The notes under the pieces are model-generated. The model was not told where the DNA came from and searched no databases. It saw only the letters and a list, made by a program, of their open reading frames with translations. Positions 10,176-20,704 of a DNA stretch of 64,000 bases are shown piece by piece. Origin of the DNA: Limnanthes douglasii subsp. nivea (lineage: Eukaryota > Streptophyta > Magnoliopsida > Brassicales > Limnanthaceae); contig JAUPFV010000005.1 of assembly GCA_036936605.1 (NCBI GenBank), positions 188,106,958 through 188,170,957 of the forward strand, given 5' to 3'. The position numbers and the translations under genes are program-made. The stretch's first letter is position 1, and every line of letters starts with the position of its first letter.

Positions 10176-12440
10176 ATGAGATTCGTTTCCATAACCGCCA
10201 TTGTTGTTTTTCTTCTGTTCTCTCAATGTATTGGAACCACGGACAAGAAGACGTATATCGTCCACATGTCCAAATCCGAGATGCCTGCGGTTTTCCAGCT
10301 CCATTCCAATTGGTACGACACGTCACTTAAATCGGTGTCTGACTCGGCCGAGATACTCTACACTTACAACACTGTCGTACACGGGTTCGCCACTCGGTTA
10401 ACTTCTGACGAAGCCGACTCACTCGCGGGTCGACCCGGTATCCTCTCTGTTCTACCCGAGTTGAAGTACGAGTTGCACACCACGCGGACACCCGAGTTTC
10501 TTGGACTCGACAGAAACGCTGAGTTATTTCCAGAGTCTAGCACGGCGAGTGACGTTGTCGTTGGGGTTTTAGACACCGGTGTCTGGCCCGAAAGCAAGAG
10601 TTTTTCAGACACCGGTTTTGGTCCGGTTCCGAGTAACTGGAGAGGCGCGTGCATGACTGGGACCAACTTCTCGGCGTCCAGTTGCAATCGGAAACTAATC
10701 GGAGCCAGATATTTTGCGAAAGGATACGAAGCCACTGCAGGTCCGATCGACGAAACAAGAGAATGTAAATCTCCTCGGGATGATGATGGTCACGGGACAC
10801 ACACGTCTTCAACCGCAGCCGGCTCCGTCGTTGAAGGCGCGAGTCTATTGGGGTATGCCCCAGGATCCGCGCGCGGAATGGCATCGAGTGCGCGTGTCGC
10901 CATTTACAAAACTTGCTGGAAAGGCGGTTGTTTTAGCTCCGACATCTTGGCAGCCATGGACAAAGCCGTGGAAGACAACGTGAACGTCATATCCATGTCG
11001 CTAGGCGGAGGGATGTCGGACTATTACAGAGACAGTGTCGCAATCGGAGCTTTTGCTGCCGCAGAAAAAGGAGTATTCGTATCATGCTCGGCCGGCAACG
11101 CCGGACCAAGCTCCTTCAGTTTATCGAACGTGGCTCCATGGATCACTACAGTAGGAGCCGGAACACTAGATCGGGATTTCCCTGCGTTTGTGAGTCTAGG
11201 CAACGGCCAGAACTATTCCGGTGTGTCACTCTTCAAAGGAGAATCCCTCCCCGGCAAACTACTGCCCGTAATTTACGCCGGTAATGCAAGTAACGCCACG
11301 TCAGGAAATCTATGCATGATGGGTACTCTAATACCTGAAAAGGTCTCAGGCAAGATAGTCTTCTGTGACCGTGGTGTCAACGCGAGAGTTCAGAAAGGAG
11401 CCGTAGTCAAAGCTGCCGGTGGATTAGGTATGGTTTTAGCTAATACGGCTGCAAACGGTGAAGAGCTAGTCGCTGATGCTCATTTATTACCAGCAACCGC
11501 CGTCGGTCAAAAATCCGGTGACGAAATTAGGAAATATGTTCTTTCGGATCCAAACCCGACATTAACTATATTATTCGAAGGTACTAAAGTAGGTATAATG
11601 CCTTCACCAGTAGTGGCCGCATTTAGCTCTAGAGGGCCTAATTCGATCACACCTGGTGTATTGAAACCCGATTTAATCGCCCCAGGTGTCAACATCCTAG
11701 CTGGGTGGTCCGGGGCTCTTGGCCCGACAGGGTTGGCAACGGACACACGCCGTGTAGAATTTAATATTATTTCCGGTACCTCAATGTCGTGTCCACATGT
11801 TAGCGGGCTTGCAGCTCTACTCAAAGGAGCTCATCCCGATTGGAGCCCTGCCGCAATAAGATCGGCTCTAATGACCACCGCCTATGTTAAATACAAAAAC
11901 GGAAAACAAATACAAGACACCTCCACCGGTTACCCGTCTACACCATTTGACCATGGCGCTGGACATGTGGATCCAGTTTCAGCTCTTAATCCAGGTCTCG
12001 TATATGATCTAAATGTTGACGATCATTTACATTTTCTATGTGCGCTAAACTACACTGCAATGCAAATCACTAGCGTGGCACGAAGGAGATTCTCGTGCGA
12101 CACGAGTAAAAAGTATAGTGTTGCGGATTTGAACTACCCATCTTTTGCGGTAAATGTTGACGCAATGGAAACTGGATCGAGCGTCTTTAAGCACACGCGT
12201 ACATTAACGAATGTGGGATCACCAGCATCGTACAAAGTCTCTGTTACATCAGAGTCTAAGGCGATCAAAATTTCGGTTTATCCAACGGTGTTGGATTTCT
12301 CAGCAGAGAATGAGAAGAAATCGTACACTGTTACGTTTACTACGTCTTCAATGCCTTCTAACACGAAGAGTTTCGGCCGGATTGAGTGGTCTGATGGGAA
12401 GACAGTTGTGGGAAGTCCGGTTGCAATTACCTGGACTTAG
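10176..12440 (+). CDS. Subtilisin-like serine protease, SBT1 group (SBT1.7/ARA12-like)
   Basis: This single-exon gene encodes 754 residues, the usual size for plant subtilases. A hydrophobic signal peptide (about 1-20) targets it to the secretory pathway and cell wall. An I9 inhibitor propeptide follows (about 26-100), and maturation is expected just before TTRTPEFLGL (about 102). The catalytic residues are Asp133 (LDTGVWPES), His206 (DGHGTH), Asn308 (SAGNAGPS) and Ser536 (SGTSMSCPH). A protease-associated insert lies around 345-470 and a C-terminal fibronectin-III-like domain runs from about 650 to 754. Similarity to Arabidopsis SBT1.7 extends over the whole length. That protein acts in seed-coat mucilage release, but the same role here is inference. 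The frame is intact, unlike almost everything around it, and richer in G+C than its flanks. It is the only gene in the window I would call a normal host gene. Confidence 0.96.
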   Translation: MRFVSITAIVVFLLFSQCIGTTDKKTYIVHMSKSEMPAVFQLHSNWYDTSLKSVSDSAEILYTYNTVVHGFATRLTSDEADSLAGRPGILSVLPELKYELHTTRTPEFLGLDRNAELFPESSTASDVVVGVLDTGVWPESKSFSDTGFGPVPSNWRGACMTGTNFSASSCNRKLIGARYFAKGYEATAGPIDETRECKSPRDDDGHGTHTSSTAAGSVVEGASLLGYAPGSARGMASSARVAIYKTCWKGGCFSSDILAAMDKAVEDNVNVISMSLGGGMSDYYRDSVAIGAFAAAEKGVFVSCSAGNAGPSSFSLSNVAPWITTVGAGTLDRDFPAFVSLGNGQNYSGVSLFKGESLPGKLLPVIYAGNASNATSGNLCMMGTLIPEKVSGKIVFCDRGVNARVQKGAVVKAAGGLGMVLANTAANGEELVADAHLLPATAVGQKSGDEIRKYVLSDPNPTLTILFEGTKVGIMPSPVVAAFSSRGPNSITPGVLKPDLIAPGVNILAGWSGALGPTGLATDTRRVEFNIISGTSMSCPHVSGLAALLKGAHPDWSPAAIRSALMTTAYVKYKNGKQIQDTSTGYPSTPFDHGAGHVDPVSALNPGLVYDLNVDDHLHFLCALNYTAMQITSVARRRFSCDTSKKYSVADLNYPSFAVNVDAMETGSSVFKHTRTLTNVGSPASYKVSVTSESKAIKISVYPTVLDFSAENEKKSYTVTFTTSSMPSNTKSFGRIEWSDGKTVVGSPVAITWT

Positions 12441-12770
12441 AAAGTAGATCAAGTTAGGTGGAAATTTGGTTGGTTGTTTTACTACACTAAGTGTAAAAGT
12501 GAAGGGTGTAGTAAATGTTGTTTTCTAGTGTTATATATAATATATGTTCTCTTGAGGTAATGATCTAACACTCGTTTTTGGAATCTTCATTATCGAGAGA
12601 TAAGGAGAGAAACGGAAACTACTTTTTTAAAGAGACATAAACCAGCTGTAATTTGTCTGGATGCTACACAATCAATGTCTTTGCTGTCTTGTACTTTGTC
12701 TGTGCAACTATTTCATGACAAAATTATGTGGAATGATTTCACATCAGGGCATCTATAATTGCATTCATAA
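12441..12770 (+). other. Subtilase 3' flank
   Basis: This is the presumed 3'UTR and flank of the subtilase. An AT-rich stretch with ATATATAATATATG around 12530-12545 is a plausible polyadenylation region. The flank is cut off about 330 bp after the stop codon by the MULE-1 insertion. Confidence 0.4.
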
Positions 12771-12779
12771 TATATGGAT
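12771..12779 (+). repeat. 9-bp target-site duplication of MULE-1 (left)
   Basis: TATATGGAT directly precedes the left terminal inverted repeat and is matched exactly at 17672-17680. A 9-bp duplication is characteristic of Mutator-like transposition. Confidence 0.88.
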
Positions 12780-12802
12780 GGTTTTTGGCTAAATTAGGGT
12801 CC
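12780..12802 (+). repeat. MULE-1 left terminal inverted repeat
   Basis: The 23-bp left terminus matches the reverse complement of 17650-17671 except for one extra G and one substitution. Similarity fades beyond this, so the TIR is short for a MULE. Confidence 0.8.
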
Positions 12803-13036
12803 TTTGTTTCAATTATAATCATACCCACACATATTTTAAGTAGTCACAATTTTATACCAAAAATATCTTTTCGCTTTTATTAAGTCCTAACCCTATTCAC
12901 TAACCATCTCAAAACAAAATCAAATCAAAACCAGCTCAACTTTCCTTCTCATCTCTCTACTACTACAATCTTCCAAAATCAGCTTCAAATTCAAATTTCA
13001 GAAATCCAGTAGATCCATACCTAGTCAGGAACAACA

Positions 13037-13964
13037 ATGGGAAAAGGAAGAGAGTAAGTTTATATTTTTAAATATAGTTTTTTGCTATTTTTTTAAGTGT
13101 TGAAGATTTTGATATACATTGGCTGTTAGAATAGGCGAAACATGTTTATTTAGTTGTTAGTTGTATATTGATGCTAGGGTAGAGTTGGTGTGGCTGATTT
13201 GGTGTTTTAGGTTAGATTTTGGAGTTTCGGTTTGAGGTTGTCAATGGAGGTTGAGGGTTTGTTCGAGACCCCCCGACGGGTGAGCATACTCATACCGTCG
13301 GGGAAGATATTTTTTTCCAGAAAATTCTTCATGCCCGCCGGGTATGCACTGTTTGAACCGGCGGGGAAGCCATTGTTCATGACCTATGCTCATAAGCCCC
13401 GCCGGTTGTGGGTGGATTGAACCGGCGGAGTGAAAATTGATTTTTAAAATTAAATATATTTCCCCGCCAGGTGAAAATAGTTCAACCGGCGCGGTTGAAA
13501 TTAATTTCAAAAATTCAATCTATTTCCCCGCCAGATAACAAATGTTCACTCGGCGGGGACCTAGTTAATTTTGTAGAAATTTTAACTTATTTTGTTCTAT
13601 TTGTTCCCGCAGACACGAAGGACCTCGCCCCGCGAAAGAGAAGGCGACTAAAATCCCGAGGCGAGAACGGGAAGTCCCTCCCCCAAAGAAAGGCGAATGA
13701 GGTAGCCGACGGTCGGCGGTCGAACGCCCCGAACAAAGGGAACCGACCGAGCTTGAGGTGCGCCCGACCCCTGGGGAACGATCCTTGCGGCATAGAAAAT
13801 ATGTCAGCACGAGGGAGCGCGTAGTACATCGAGAGACATAGATGTCCAACCCTCTTGATATCCTCTGCAACGAGAGACAATCGACAATGCCCAACCCTCT
13901 GTTTCAGGTGAACGCAACTTTAGGCAACATGGATGTATCCTTGCGCAAGGGGCGTCCACCCTAA
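13037..13964 (+). pseudogene. Candidate second gene of MULE-1: small Arg-rich protein, one intron, two stops
   Basis: After a leader-like stretch (12900-13036), ATG at 13037 starts a 17-nt exon ending at GTAAGT (intron 13054-13612, acceptor TTCCCGCAG). Joined to 13613, the frame encodes a strongly basic, Arg/Glu/Pro-rich protein up to TAA at 13962-13964, about 120 codons in all. Internal stops occur at TGA 13698-13700 and TAG 13839-13841. The GC-rich palindrome array lies inside the intron. I do not recognise the family. The position, convergent with the transposase gene, resembles mudrB relative to mudrA in maize MuDR, but no sequence relation is claimed. It overlaps the proposed last transposase exon on the other strand, so one of the two may be spurious. 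Confidence 0.35.
13268..13562. repeat. MULE-1 left subterminal GC-rich palindrome array
   Basis: Five or so units have the form CCCCGCCGGT, then 10-20 nt often containing 'ttgaac' or 'ttcaac', then ACCGGCGGGG, with variants such as CCGTCGGGG. Each can fold into a GC hairpin. They stand out sharply against AT-rich surroundings and reappear at the opposite end of the element. Subterminal repeats are commonly transposase-binding sites; that role is inferred. Confidence 0.8.
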
Positions 13965-16600
13965 TCCTAAGCTACAAATTAAACATGGATAAAATAAATT
14001 TCTTAATGTTAGAACTAATCGTGAAGGTAAAAAAATACTTACGTTAATGAAATGGTTGGAGTTGACCCAACCCAATTCGATTTCCACCCGGTTTGACATT
14101 GGAGGCGGTGCACCTCTTATGGGGAGAAAAGTGAAGTCGATGTCCATATTTCAGTACACTCCAACAAAATGGAGTACGCAGTTAAACGCAGATGCAATTG
14201 CCACCCCCATCTCGGGCATGGACATCCAATGGGCTTTAGTACCCACGTTACCAGAGCACTTCACACACTCCGCAACATCAATCCGTTCCTCCATGCTTGT
14301 AAATATTTTAACATACACGGATGCATAATCCATCAGCTTGTTGTAAAGGGAATCCCTTATCAACGTCCACCCATCTTGTTTCCCGCTTAACGCATACGCT
14401 ATCGAGCGGTACCCGCAATGGCCATCGGCTTTTACGTCATTAATTGACTCCACAAATGGTCTAAAGTAGATGGGGAATTGTATTAAGTATCCTTTAGGGT
14501 CTACAAAACTTGCCTTGGCCGGCAACGTTGAGTTTTACCTACAACCAACCGTTCCACTAGAAAGCATTGTTCCACTTGCTTGGGTTGGAATGAGACTACC
14601 TCTTTTACGAGCGATAACACTATCAGAACTAATTTTATTCCCCGGATTTTTTTTCCCCGGATTTTTTTTTCCTTTACTTGATGTTGCCGGAGGAGATTTG
14701 AATTCATTAGCAAATGAAGGAGAATTAGCATTTTCCGATTCAAGCACATACTCGTGCGAACTTTTGTCGCGTTTAGTGGATGTATCATCAACGGCAATAG
14801 AAAGCTTGCGCTTGTTAGGTGGACGACCGGGCGCTTTTGGCTTCACCAACGGCTCCAAAATGGTAGTTGTTTCCGGATGGACGATGGCAAACCATTTTTT
14901 GTAGACGTGCTCTATTCACGCTTCATCTTTGAATTCCATGACATCACATAGTAGTTTGTCAAGCTTCGCTTTTAGTTGTTCCATAGTCGTGAGGTTTGTA
15001 CGGACTAAAATTTCCAACATCTTCCAATGTTCGTTAAACAACTCTAGTGGCAGCCCTAACCCTTTGGCAATAAACTCGTAGATATCGTGCGCGCAATGGA
15101 TACCGTGCGTACTTCGTATTGAGAAACCGCAAGGCATACAACCCGCGATTGTCATGTTGCGAGCACAATCTACTTTGCCGGACAAAATATCCAAGGCATA
15201 GTGCGAGACGTTGTTTTTTAGTTTGTCATACACCTTGTTTGCGAACTTGTGTAGGGTTAACAAGTGGATCTTTTCGAATGAACCCTTTATGTCCCCGTGC
15301 TGCAATTCTATCAAGGTATGCAACTTCAACAAAAAAGATTCAAAGTTACCTTTTCTCGTACCATGAAACGTTTGAGGGTCGAATGAGCGTTCTCCACGCG
15401 GTTTGTGGTTTGGTTACCAAAATGCATCCACTTGTTGGTTCTCCGCGTCAAAAATTTGTCACCGTAAGGCCCTAACCAACTTTCCGTATACTCAATTGCT
15501 TGCGGATATTCTTTGAAGTCACGGTGGAATTCGGCTCGGTAGTCGTTGAACGCTATTTCTGTTTCAGCCAACATCATTTCATTCCACACTTTCAAAATGC
15601 GTTGGATACTTTCTTATCCTTTATGATTTTTTTGTTTTCTCTTGGACGTTCATGTTGATGTGCCATCGACACAACATGTGTGTTGCATTGGGGAACACAT
15701 CATCCACCGCCTTTACAAGCGCCAAGTCTCTATCCGTCAAAATGATGGATGGTAATTCGATGGAGTGAGTTACCATCAAAGAATGTAAGCACTCTAACAC
15801 CCATTTGTAGCTCTCGAATTTTTCCCCTGATATGAACGCGAATCCGATGTAGAAAGTCTTCCCCATACAAGTGGCTCCGACGACCTCGTACAATGGCATC
15901 CCGTATTTGATCACCTTGTACGTGTTATCCATTTCAATCACATTTGGAAATGTGCGTAACAAATCCAAACTAACCGGGTGCGCGAAGAAAAGCTCGCCTA
16001 TGACATCGCTTCCGTCTCCGGACTTTCTATGAAATTCGTAGTAGTTTAGCCGCTTAAGTTCGCCCAGCAAGTATTGAAATTGCGACCGACCACATTTCTC
16101 AAGCTTCCGATGTTTTAGTTGAGCGTTGTAGACGGTGCGCATTGAGGAAGAATTCTTGGGGTTCAACTTCTTAACCCCACCGAGAATGTCCCGGGGACGG
16201 GATCCCATTTTCATAGAAGTAACTACGAAATCCATCTATTCTTTGTTAAATCGTTCCAAGTAAGAATGACCTTCTTTGTACGATGTAGTATCGTGATTGT
16301 GAACACCACATTCGACCTCTAAACCCCACAAATCATCACCCAACTTCCTTTCTTTTTAGGGTGAAAGGGAATCCACATATTTTCGTGCCGGTTGACTTCC
16401 TCTTTAGATGCTTCAGATCTACCATTTTTTTGTAAACTCCAAATCTTTCACACACAAACTCAATTCTCAGAGTTTTTCTATCAAGTCTATCGCATCACCG
16501 TAATATTACCACAAACCCGTTATCTGTTGCGGTCTGCTTCACTCATTCAATCAACTCTACTTGAGAGTAATGACATTTGGTGTCGAATAAATGGCTATAA
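13797..16600 (-). pseudogene. MULE-1 transposase (FAR1 DNA-binding + MULE domain) with C-terminal OTU-like domain
   Basis: The gene reads right to left. A FAR1-type N-terminal domain (about 16240-16600, with stops) is followed by the MULE transposase core (16235-15621, with EMDNTYK, ILTDRDLALVKAV and CRWHIN). The core ends in a region with RVENAHSTLKRFM (15595-15326) and a helical segment (15332-14916). A Pro/Lys linker (about 14910-14535) leads to an OTU-like domain (14525-14045) with DGHCGYRS and a terminal NHF, i.e. Asp, Cys and His of the OTU triad. Frameshifts lie near 15640, 15605, 15350 and 14540. In-frame stops include TGA at 14918-14916, TGA at 14151-14149 and TAG just upstream of 16235. 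A phase-0 intron (14042-13972) probably precedes a short last exon ending near 13797. An OTU fused to a MULE transposase is known in plants; its role is unclear. Non-functional as it stands. Confidence 0.8.
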
Positions 16601-16797
16601 TCGACCGAGCATGGCACCAGCGTTTCATCCTCCTTCACCATACACGAACTAAAATCTTCGGCCTTAAAATATTCCTCATTTAAATCTTTCTCCTTTAAAT
16701 CTTCCTCCTTATTATTTTCATTCTTTAAATATCCAGCCTACGTAAAAAAAACAACAGATTATGTTAGGGTTCTAAAAATAATATTAATTAATGTCTT

Positions 16798-17215
16798 CCC
16801 CCGCCGGTTTACAAATACCACACCAACGGGGTTGTATCAACCGCCGGTTTAAGACCTACGCCCCGACGGTTTAAGACCTACTCCTCGGCAGTTTAAGACC
16901 TACTCCCGGCGGTGTAATAAACACCATGACGGGTGAAAATACTCAAACTGCCAGGGGCGTTGTCAACCACCGGTTGAAAATTACTCAACCGGTGGGGTTG
17001 ACCCTACCTATTTTAAACCAATTTGTAAATAAATCTAAGTATTCGGCCCCGCCGGTGACGACCTTATCTCCCCGCCAGGACACTAATACTAACACCGACG
17101 GGTGGAAGTCGATGCCACAGCCGGTTTGGCATGACCTCGACCGGCGGGGGATATTCATCCTCAAAGTTGGATGTTCTTCAACCCCGCCGGTTGAGGAGGC
17201 TACCACCGGCGGGGT
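16798..17215. repeat. MULE-1 right subterminal GC-rich palindrome array
   Basis: Units of the same GCCGGT / ACCGGC palindrome family as at 13268-13562, including two complete CCCCGCCGG...CCGGCGGGG hairpins near 17130-17215. Several units have decayed (GACGGT, GGCAGT), which fits C-to-T change at CpG sites. Confidence 0.78.
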
Positions 17216-17649
17216 AGTTCGGGTCCAACTTTCTAAATATGGAAAATCTACCAAAACGGAAACTTTTTTCGAAAGATTGGTTAGAACAAGTACCATGTTT
17301 GCAGTTCCACACTCTTCATCAACCTTCTCACGTGTTGAATCCATTCTTTAATGATTTGAATTTTTTTCGAAAAATTAGTTGATTTTGGGAGGTTTGAGAG
17401 TGTATGGAGTTTTTTGAGTTTTTGAATTTTTTGGACTTTGAGAATTATTTTGAGTTTTTGAATTTTTGGTTAAATTTTGAGTATAAGAGGGTTGTTGGGA
17501 GGAGTAATTTTGTGTTCTTCTATATTTGGTGAACTATACCCACAATGCACTAGAAGACAAAATTAAAGATTCTTGGTCAAATGACAAAACCGTCTTTGAC
17601 TATTTATTAAAAACGATTCTCTAGAATTTGGGAATGGTTAACATTTTTT

Positions 17650-17671
17650 GGGCCCTAATTTAGCAAAAACC
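17650..17671 (-). repeat. MULE-1 right terminal inverted repeat
   Basis: The reverse complement reads GGTTTTTGCTAAATTAGGGC and pairs with 12780-12802. Confidence 0.8.
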
Positions 17672-17680
17672 TATATGGAT
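17672..17680 (+). repeat. 9-bp target-site duplication of MULE-1 (right)
   Basis: TATATGGAT, identical to 12771-12779, lies immediately outside the right inverted repeat. Confidence 0.88.
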
Positions 17681-18639
17681 TTCTTTTCGTATTATTTGCA
17701 ATCGCTAAATTTTTTCTTATTTTGCATAACGATTTATTACCCACGTAACCGTACGTGTATTTTGCGAATATTGTATATTCAATTTATATTCCATTTTAGT
17801 TTTCTACTTTTTTAGCTATTATTCTCATACTCATATTTTCTTCTAAAAAATATAGGTACCGTTATTTTTTGAGTAATATATCAATAAATATTCAATTTTT
17901 TTTTATCATCCTTTATTACTTTTCTCAAATATTTATTCCCAACTAATATTCATAGCTATTTTGTATATCATTTTTGGATTTTTTATAATATCCCAGTACA
18001 ATTTTTTTTCATCATAATAATTTTTTTAACCAAATTAAATATTTTTATTGATTTTTTAAATTGTAATTGATTGTAATTTAATATTATTATTAAAAGCTTA
18101 ATCTGTATTTTATGATTTTCTTTTCGATTTTTTTCTTTCTCTTTTTCTCTTTTTTTGTTCTTTTTCTCTTCTTTTTTTGTGGGTTTTTCCTTTTTCTCTC
18201 TCGGTTCTTCACGATTTTTCTATTTTTTCACAATTTGATTTTTATTAGTGTTTTTTTTACCCAAAGAATATTTTATTTGTAGAAAATAGGTCTACAACCT
18301 CAAAATTAAGTGAAAAAGTTTGGCTCCAACAATGAAACCAAATTTGAGCCAGAAACACAAAATTAAGCTATATCAATTTATATGAATACTTTCACTAACA
18401 AAACTCTTATGAATTAACTCCATCCTTAAGACAATCTCCAATGCTTCCAAAAATTGATGATTTAAACAAAAATCAAGATAGATTATGATCCACGATATTA
18501 AAGACAGTCTCCAGCTTCTGGATTATAAGTGAGAATGGAAACTATTGACAATTCTTCCACTGATTTTAACTTCAGGTTTTAAAGCTTCAATGTTCAGCAA
18601 AAACAGATCCTTCTTCTATGTTAAATTAACCTAAAACTT
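17681..18639. other. AT-rich intergenic stretch with a pyrimidine tract
   Basis: No gene is seen. Between about 18118 and 18220 the plus strand is almost pure pyrimidine (T-rich with CT runs). The remainder is low-complexity AT-rich DNA. Confidence 0.4.
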
Positions 18640-20390
18640 GGTAATAATGAGGAAGAATCCTGCTAATAGAGCATTGAAACAATTGTAAGTGATTACTTTG
18701 GATTTTGATTGATATATCCCACCCCCAAGCTTTCTAAAAGAACAATGGCTAATAGCTGATTTGGGGCTTGGAACTGAGAAAAAATGAGTTTTTTCTTGCA
18801 TCTCAGAGTCCATTTAGCAAGCCAATCGGCTACTTGATTCTGGACTTTAGAGATATGCTTAATAGTCATAATCGATGCTTTTAAATTTCTACAAATCGTA
18901 AGAAAATGATTAAGATACCAAAGAGGTTTTCCTTCAGCGAGAAGCTTAATGAGCATTAAGCAATCTGATTCTATGTTAACCTTTACCCATTTATTCTTCT
19001 TGCAAATTAAAAAGGCCATGGACTAAGGCTCTCGGTCCAACCATTAGAGGAGATAATTTTCCAAAAGTATTACTTGAACCGTGAATGATTTCACCAAGGA
19101 TGTTTATGAAAAGTATCCCTCCACTGGCCTCTCCATTTCTAAGGAAAACTGCATCTATATTAATCTTCATTCCACCATCGAGAGGAGGATTCCATTTAAG
19201 GTATAATGGTTTTTCTTTTCTGTTTAGAATTGATAAACAACCTATAATAGACCTTGAATTTGTAGCATTAGGCTAGTGCTTACTAGACAATATGTTAGAT
19301 GTATCTAAGACAACAATAATACGATTAATATGATTGATAAATGTATAAGCAGAGTCAAAAGTTCCTTTAAACTTAGCATTGTTTCGATCGATACATAGGG
19401 TACTATTTTCTAAGGATATCTTCCAAATCATAATAACAATGTTTGCTTTGTTTTGAAATTAAGGTCTGAGGATATCTTCCAAATCATAATTTCATCCTTG
19501 TTGTTATTGATGCTAGATTTCTTGATAAGATTGATTATGTTAGTCGATAAAAATCCTCGTATTTTACTAATATCCCACGAATTGTTCTTCTAGGATGTGT
19601 TGACTTGAGTAGTCTGGAACCATCTGTTGTTTTCATTGCTATTAAAGAAAATAAGATGAGATTGATTGTTTCAATCATCAAGCTAAAAGTCCATCTCTCT
19701 TTTTCTAGAAGCCACCTGATATTGATTTCAGCAGTGTCTGTAATAACTGAAAGTCTTTTCCAGGTAAGAGACCCAGTTTTATTGCAATTAGATTTGAGAG
19801 GATGTATGTTTTTGCTATATATACTATGCATAATATGTACCCAAAAACTTTCATTTTTTCTGAAGATAAACTAATTTTTTTGGGAGAAGGTGTTCTGAAT
19901 ATCAGAAAGTTTTTTGATATTCAGACCACCTTCCTCAAAAGGTCTATATAGAGTTGTCCATTGAGACCAATGCATACTCTTTTCAGAAGAGTTTTATCTC
20001 CATAAAAACTTGTTGAATTCCATCTCAAATATTTTAATTATACAATTAGAAATCAAGCTATTTTGCATCTAATAACTAGGGAGAGGCATAAGAACAAAGA
20101 AGATGAGAGTTAAACTGCCCCCGTATAATAAATGTTTGCTTTCCCAGTCTGATATTTTTGTATTGACTTTGTCAAGGATTGTTCTAAAGTGGCATGATTT
20201 ATTGTTGCTGCTTAAGGTTATTCCCAGATAATCAGTAAGAAGGTTGTCTAATGTGAATCTAGTTTGACCCTGTGACTATTCATCTTTGCTACAATCTAGT
20301 AGAAACTATAATATTTGTCTTTTATTTGTTTATTGATTGTCAAGATACTTGTTGATAGCTTTCCAGGAATCAGCTTAACTTGTCAATGAA
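18640..20390 (-). pseudogene. LINE (non-LTR retrotransposon) ORF2 remnant 1: RT C-terminus, zf-RVT region, RNase H
   Basis: Reading right to left, fragments match the end of plant L1-type ORF2. DYLGITL and ILDKVNTKISDWESKHL (about 20110-20230) come from the RT thumb. An MHWSQWTTLYRPFEEGGLNIKKLSDI segment (about 19895-19990) follows, then a TWKRLS / IRWLLEKERWTF segment (19535-19831). A plant LINE RNase H tail follows (19019-18693, with ESDCLMLIKLL and NQVADWLAKW). The frame is broken by many stops, and the 5' half (endonuclease and RT fingers/palm) is missing. This is a typical 5'-truncated dead LINE copy. Confidence 0.75.
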
Positions 20391-20704
20391 AGATTACAAA
20401 CTGTTAGTAAAGATGAGGATTACAATGGCGAATGCTAAACAAAGGAGAAGTTATTCAGTTCTTGAGGCAAATTGCATTTTATTGTTTGTGCTGAATAAAC
20501 TGTATAGTCCTTTGGTTAACACTTCTTCCCCAATTATATAGGGGCTTGGGGACAAAGGATCACATTGCCTAAGGATTAGGGATTTTTTGGAGAAAGAAAA
20601 TGGTTTCATGTTTTCAGGTGAGTATTACTTTGATTTTGTGTTTTTTTGTTTTTCAGGTAAGTCTGTCTTTGTTTTCTAATGTCTCGCATCTATCATCTAG
20701 ATTT
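20391..20704. other. Intergenic, no feature recognised
   Basis: AT-rich sequence upstream of the LINE remnant. I see no gene or repeat structure in it. Confidence 0.35.

Larger units (their letters stand above)
12780..17671 (-). mobile_element. MULE-1: complete Mutator-like transposon with OTU-fused transposase
   Basis: This 4892-bp element is bounded by imperfect terminal inverted repeats (GGTTTTTGGCTAAATTAGGG left, GGTTTTTGCTAAATTAGGGC on the opposite strand right) and exact 9-bp target-site duplications. GC-rich palindrome arrays lie roughly 450-500 bp in from each end. The main gene (minus strand) is a FAR1-type MULE transposase with a C-terminal OTU-like domain, broken by several frameshifts and stops. 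A small spliced frame on the plus strand converges on it from the left end. The termini and TSD are well kept, so the element could still respond to a transposase supplied in trans. Confidence 0.88.

Noticed and set aside
10364..10884. Two overlapping open frames on the minus strand of the subtilase
   Set aside because: They are products of the G+C-rich codon pattern of the real gene and have no domain features.
13471..13894. Longer open frames on both strands beside the small MULE-1 gene
   Set aside because: The plus-strand one begins inside the palindrome array and does not join exon 1 in frame; the minus-strand ones do not continue the transposase frame after the predicted splice.
18118..18220. 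Pyrimidine tract as a functional element (triplex, promoter)
   Set aside because: Simple T/C-rich sequence is common in plant intergenic DNA and nothing nearby depends on it.
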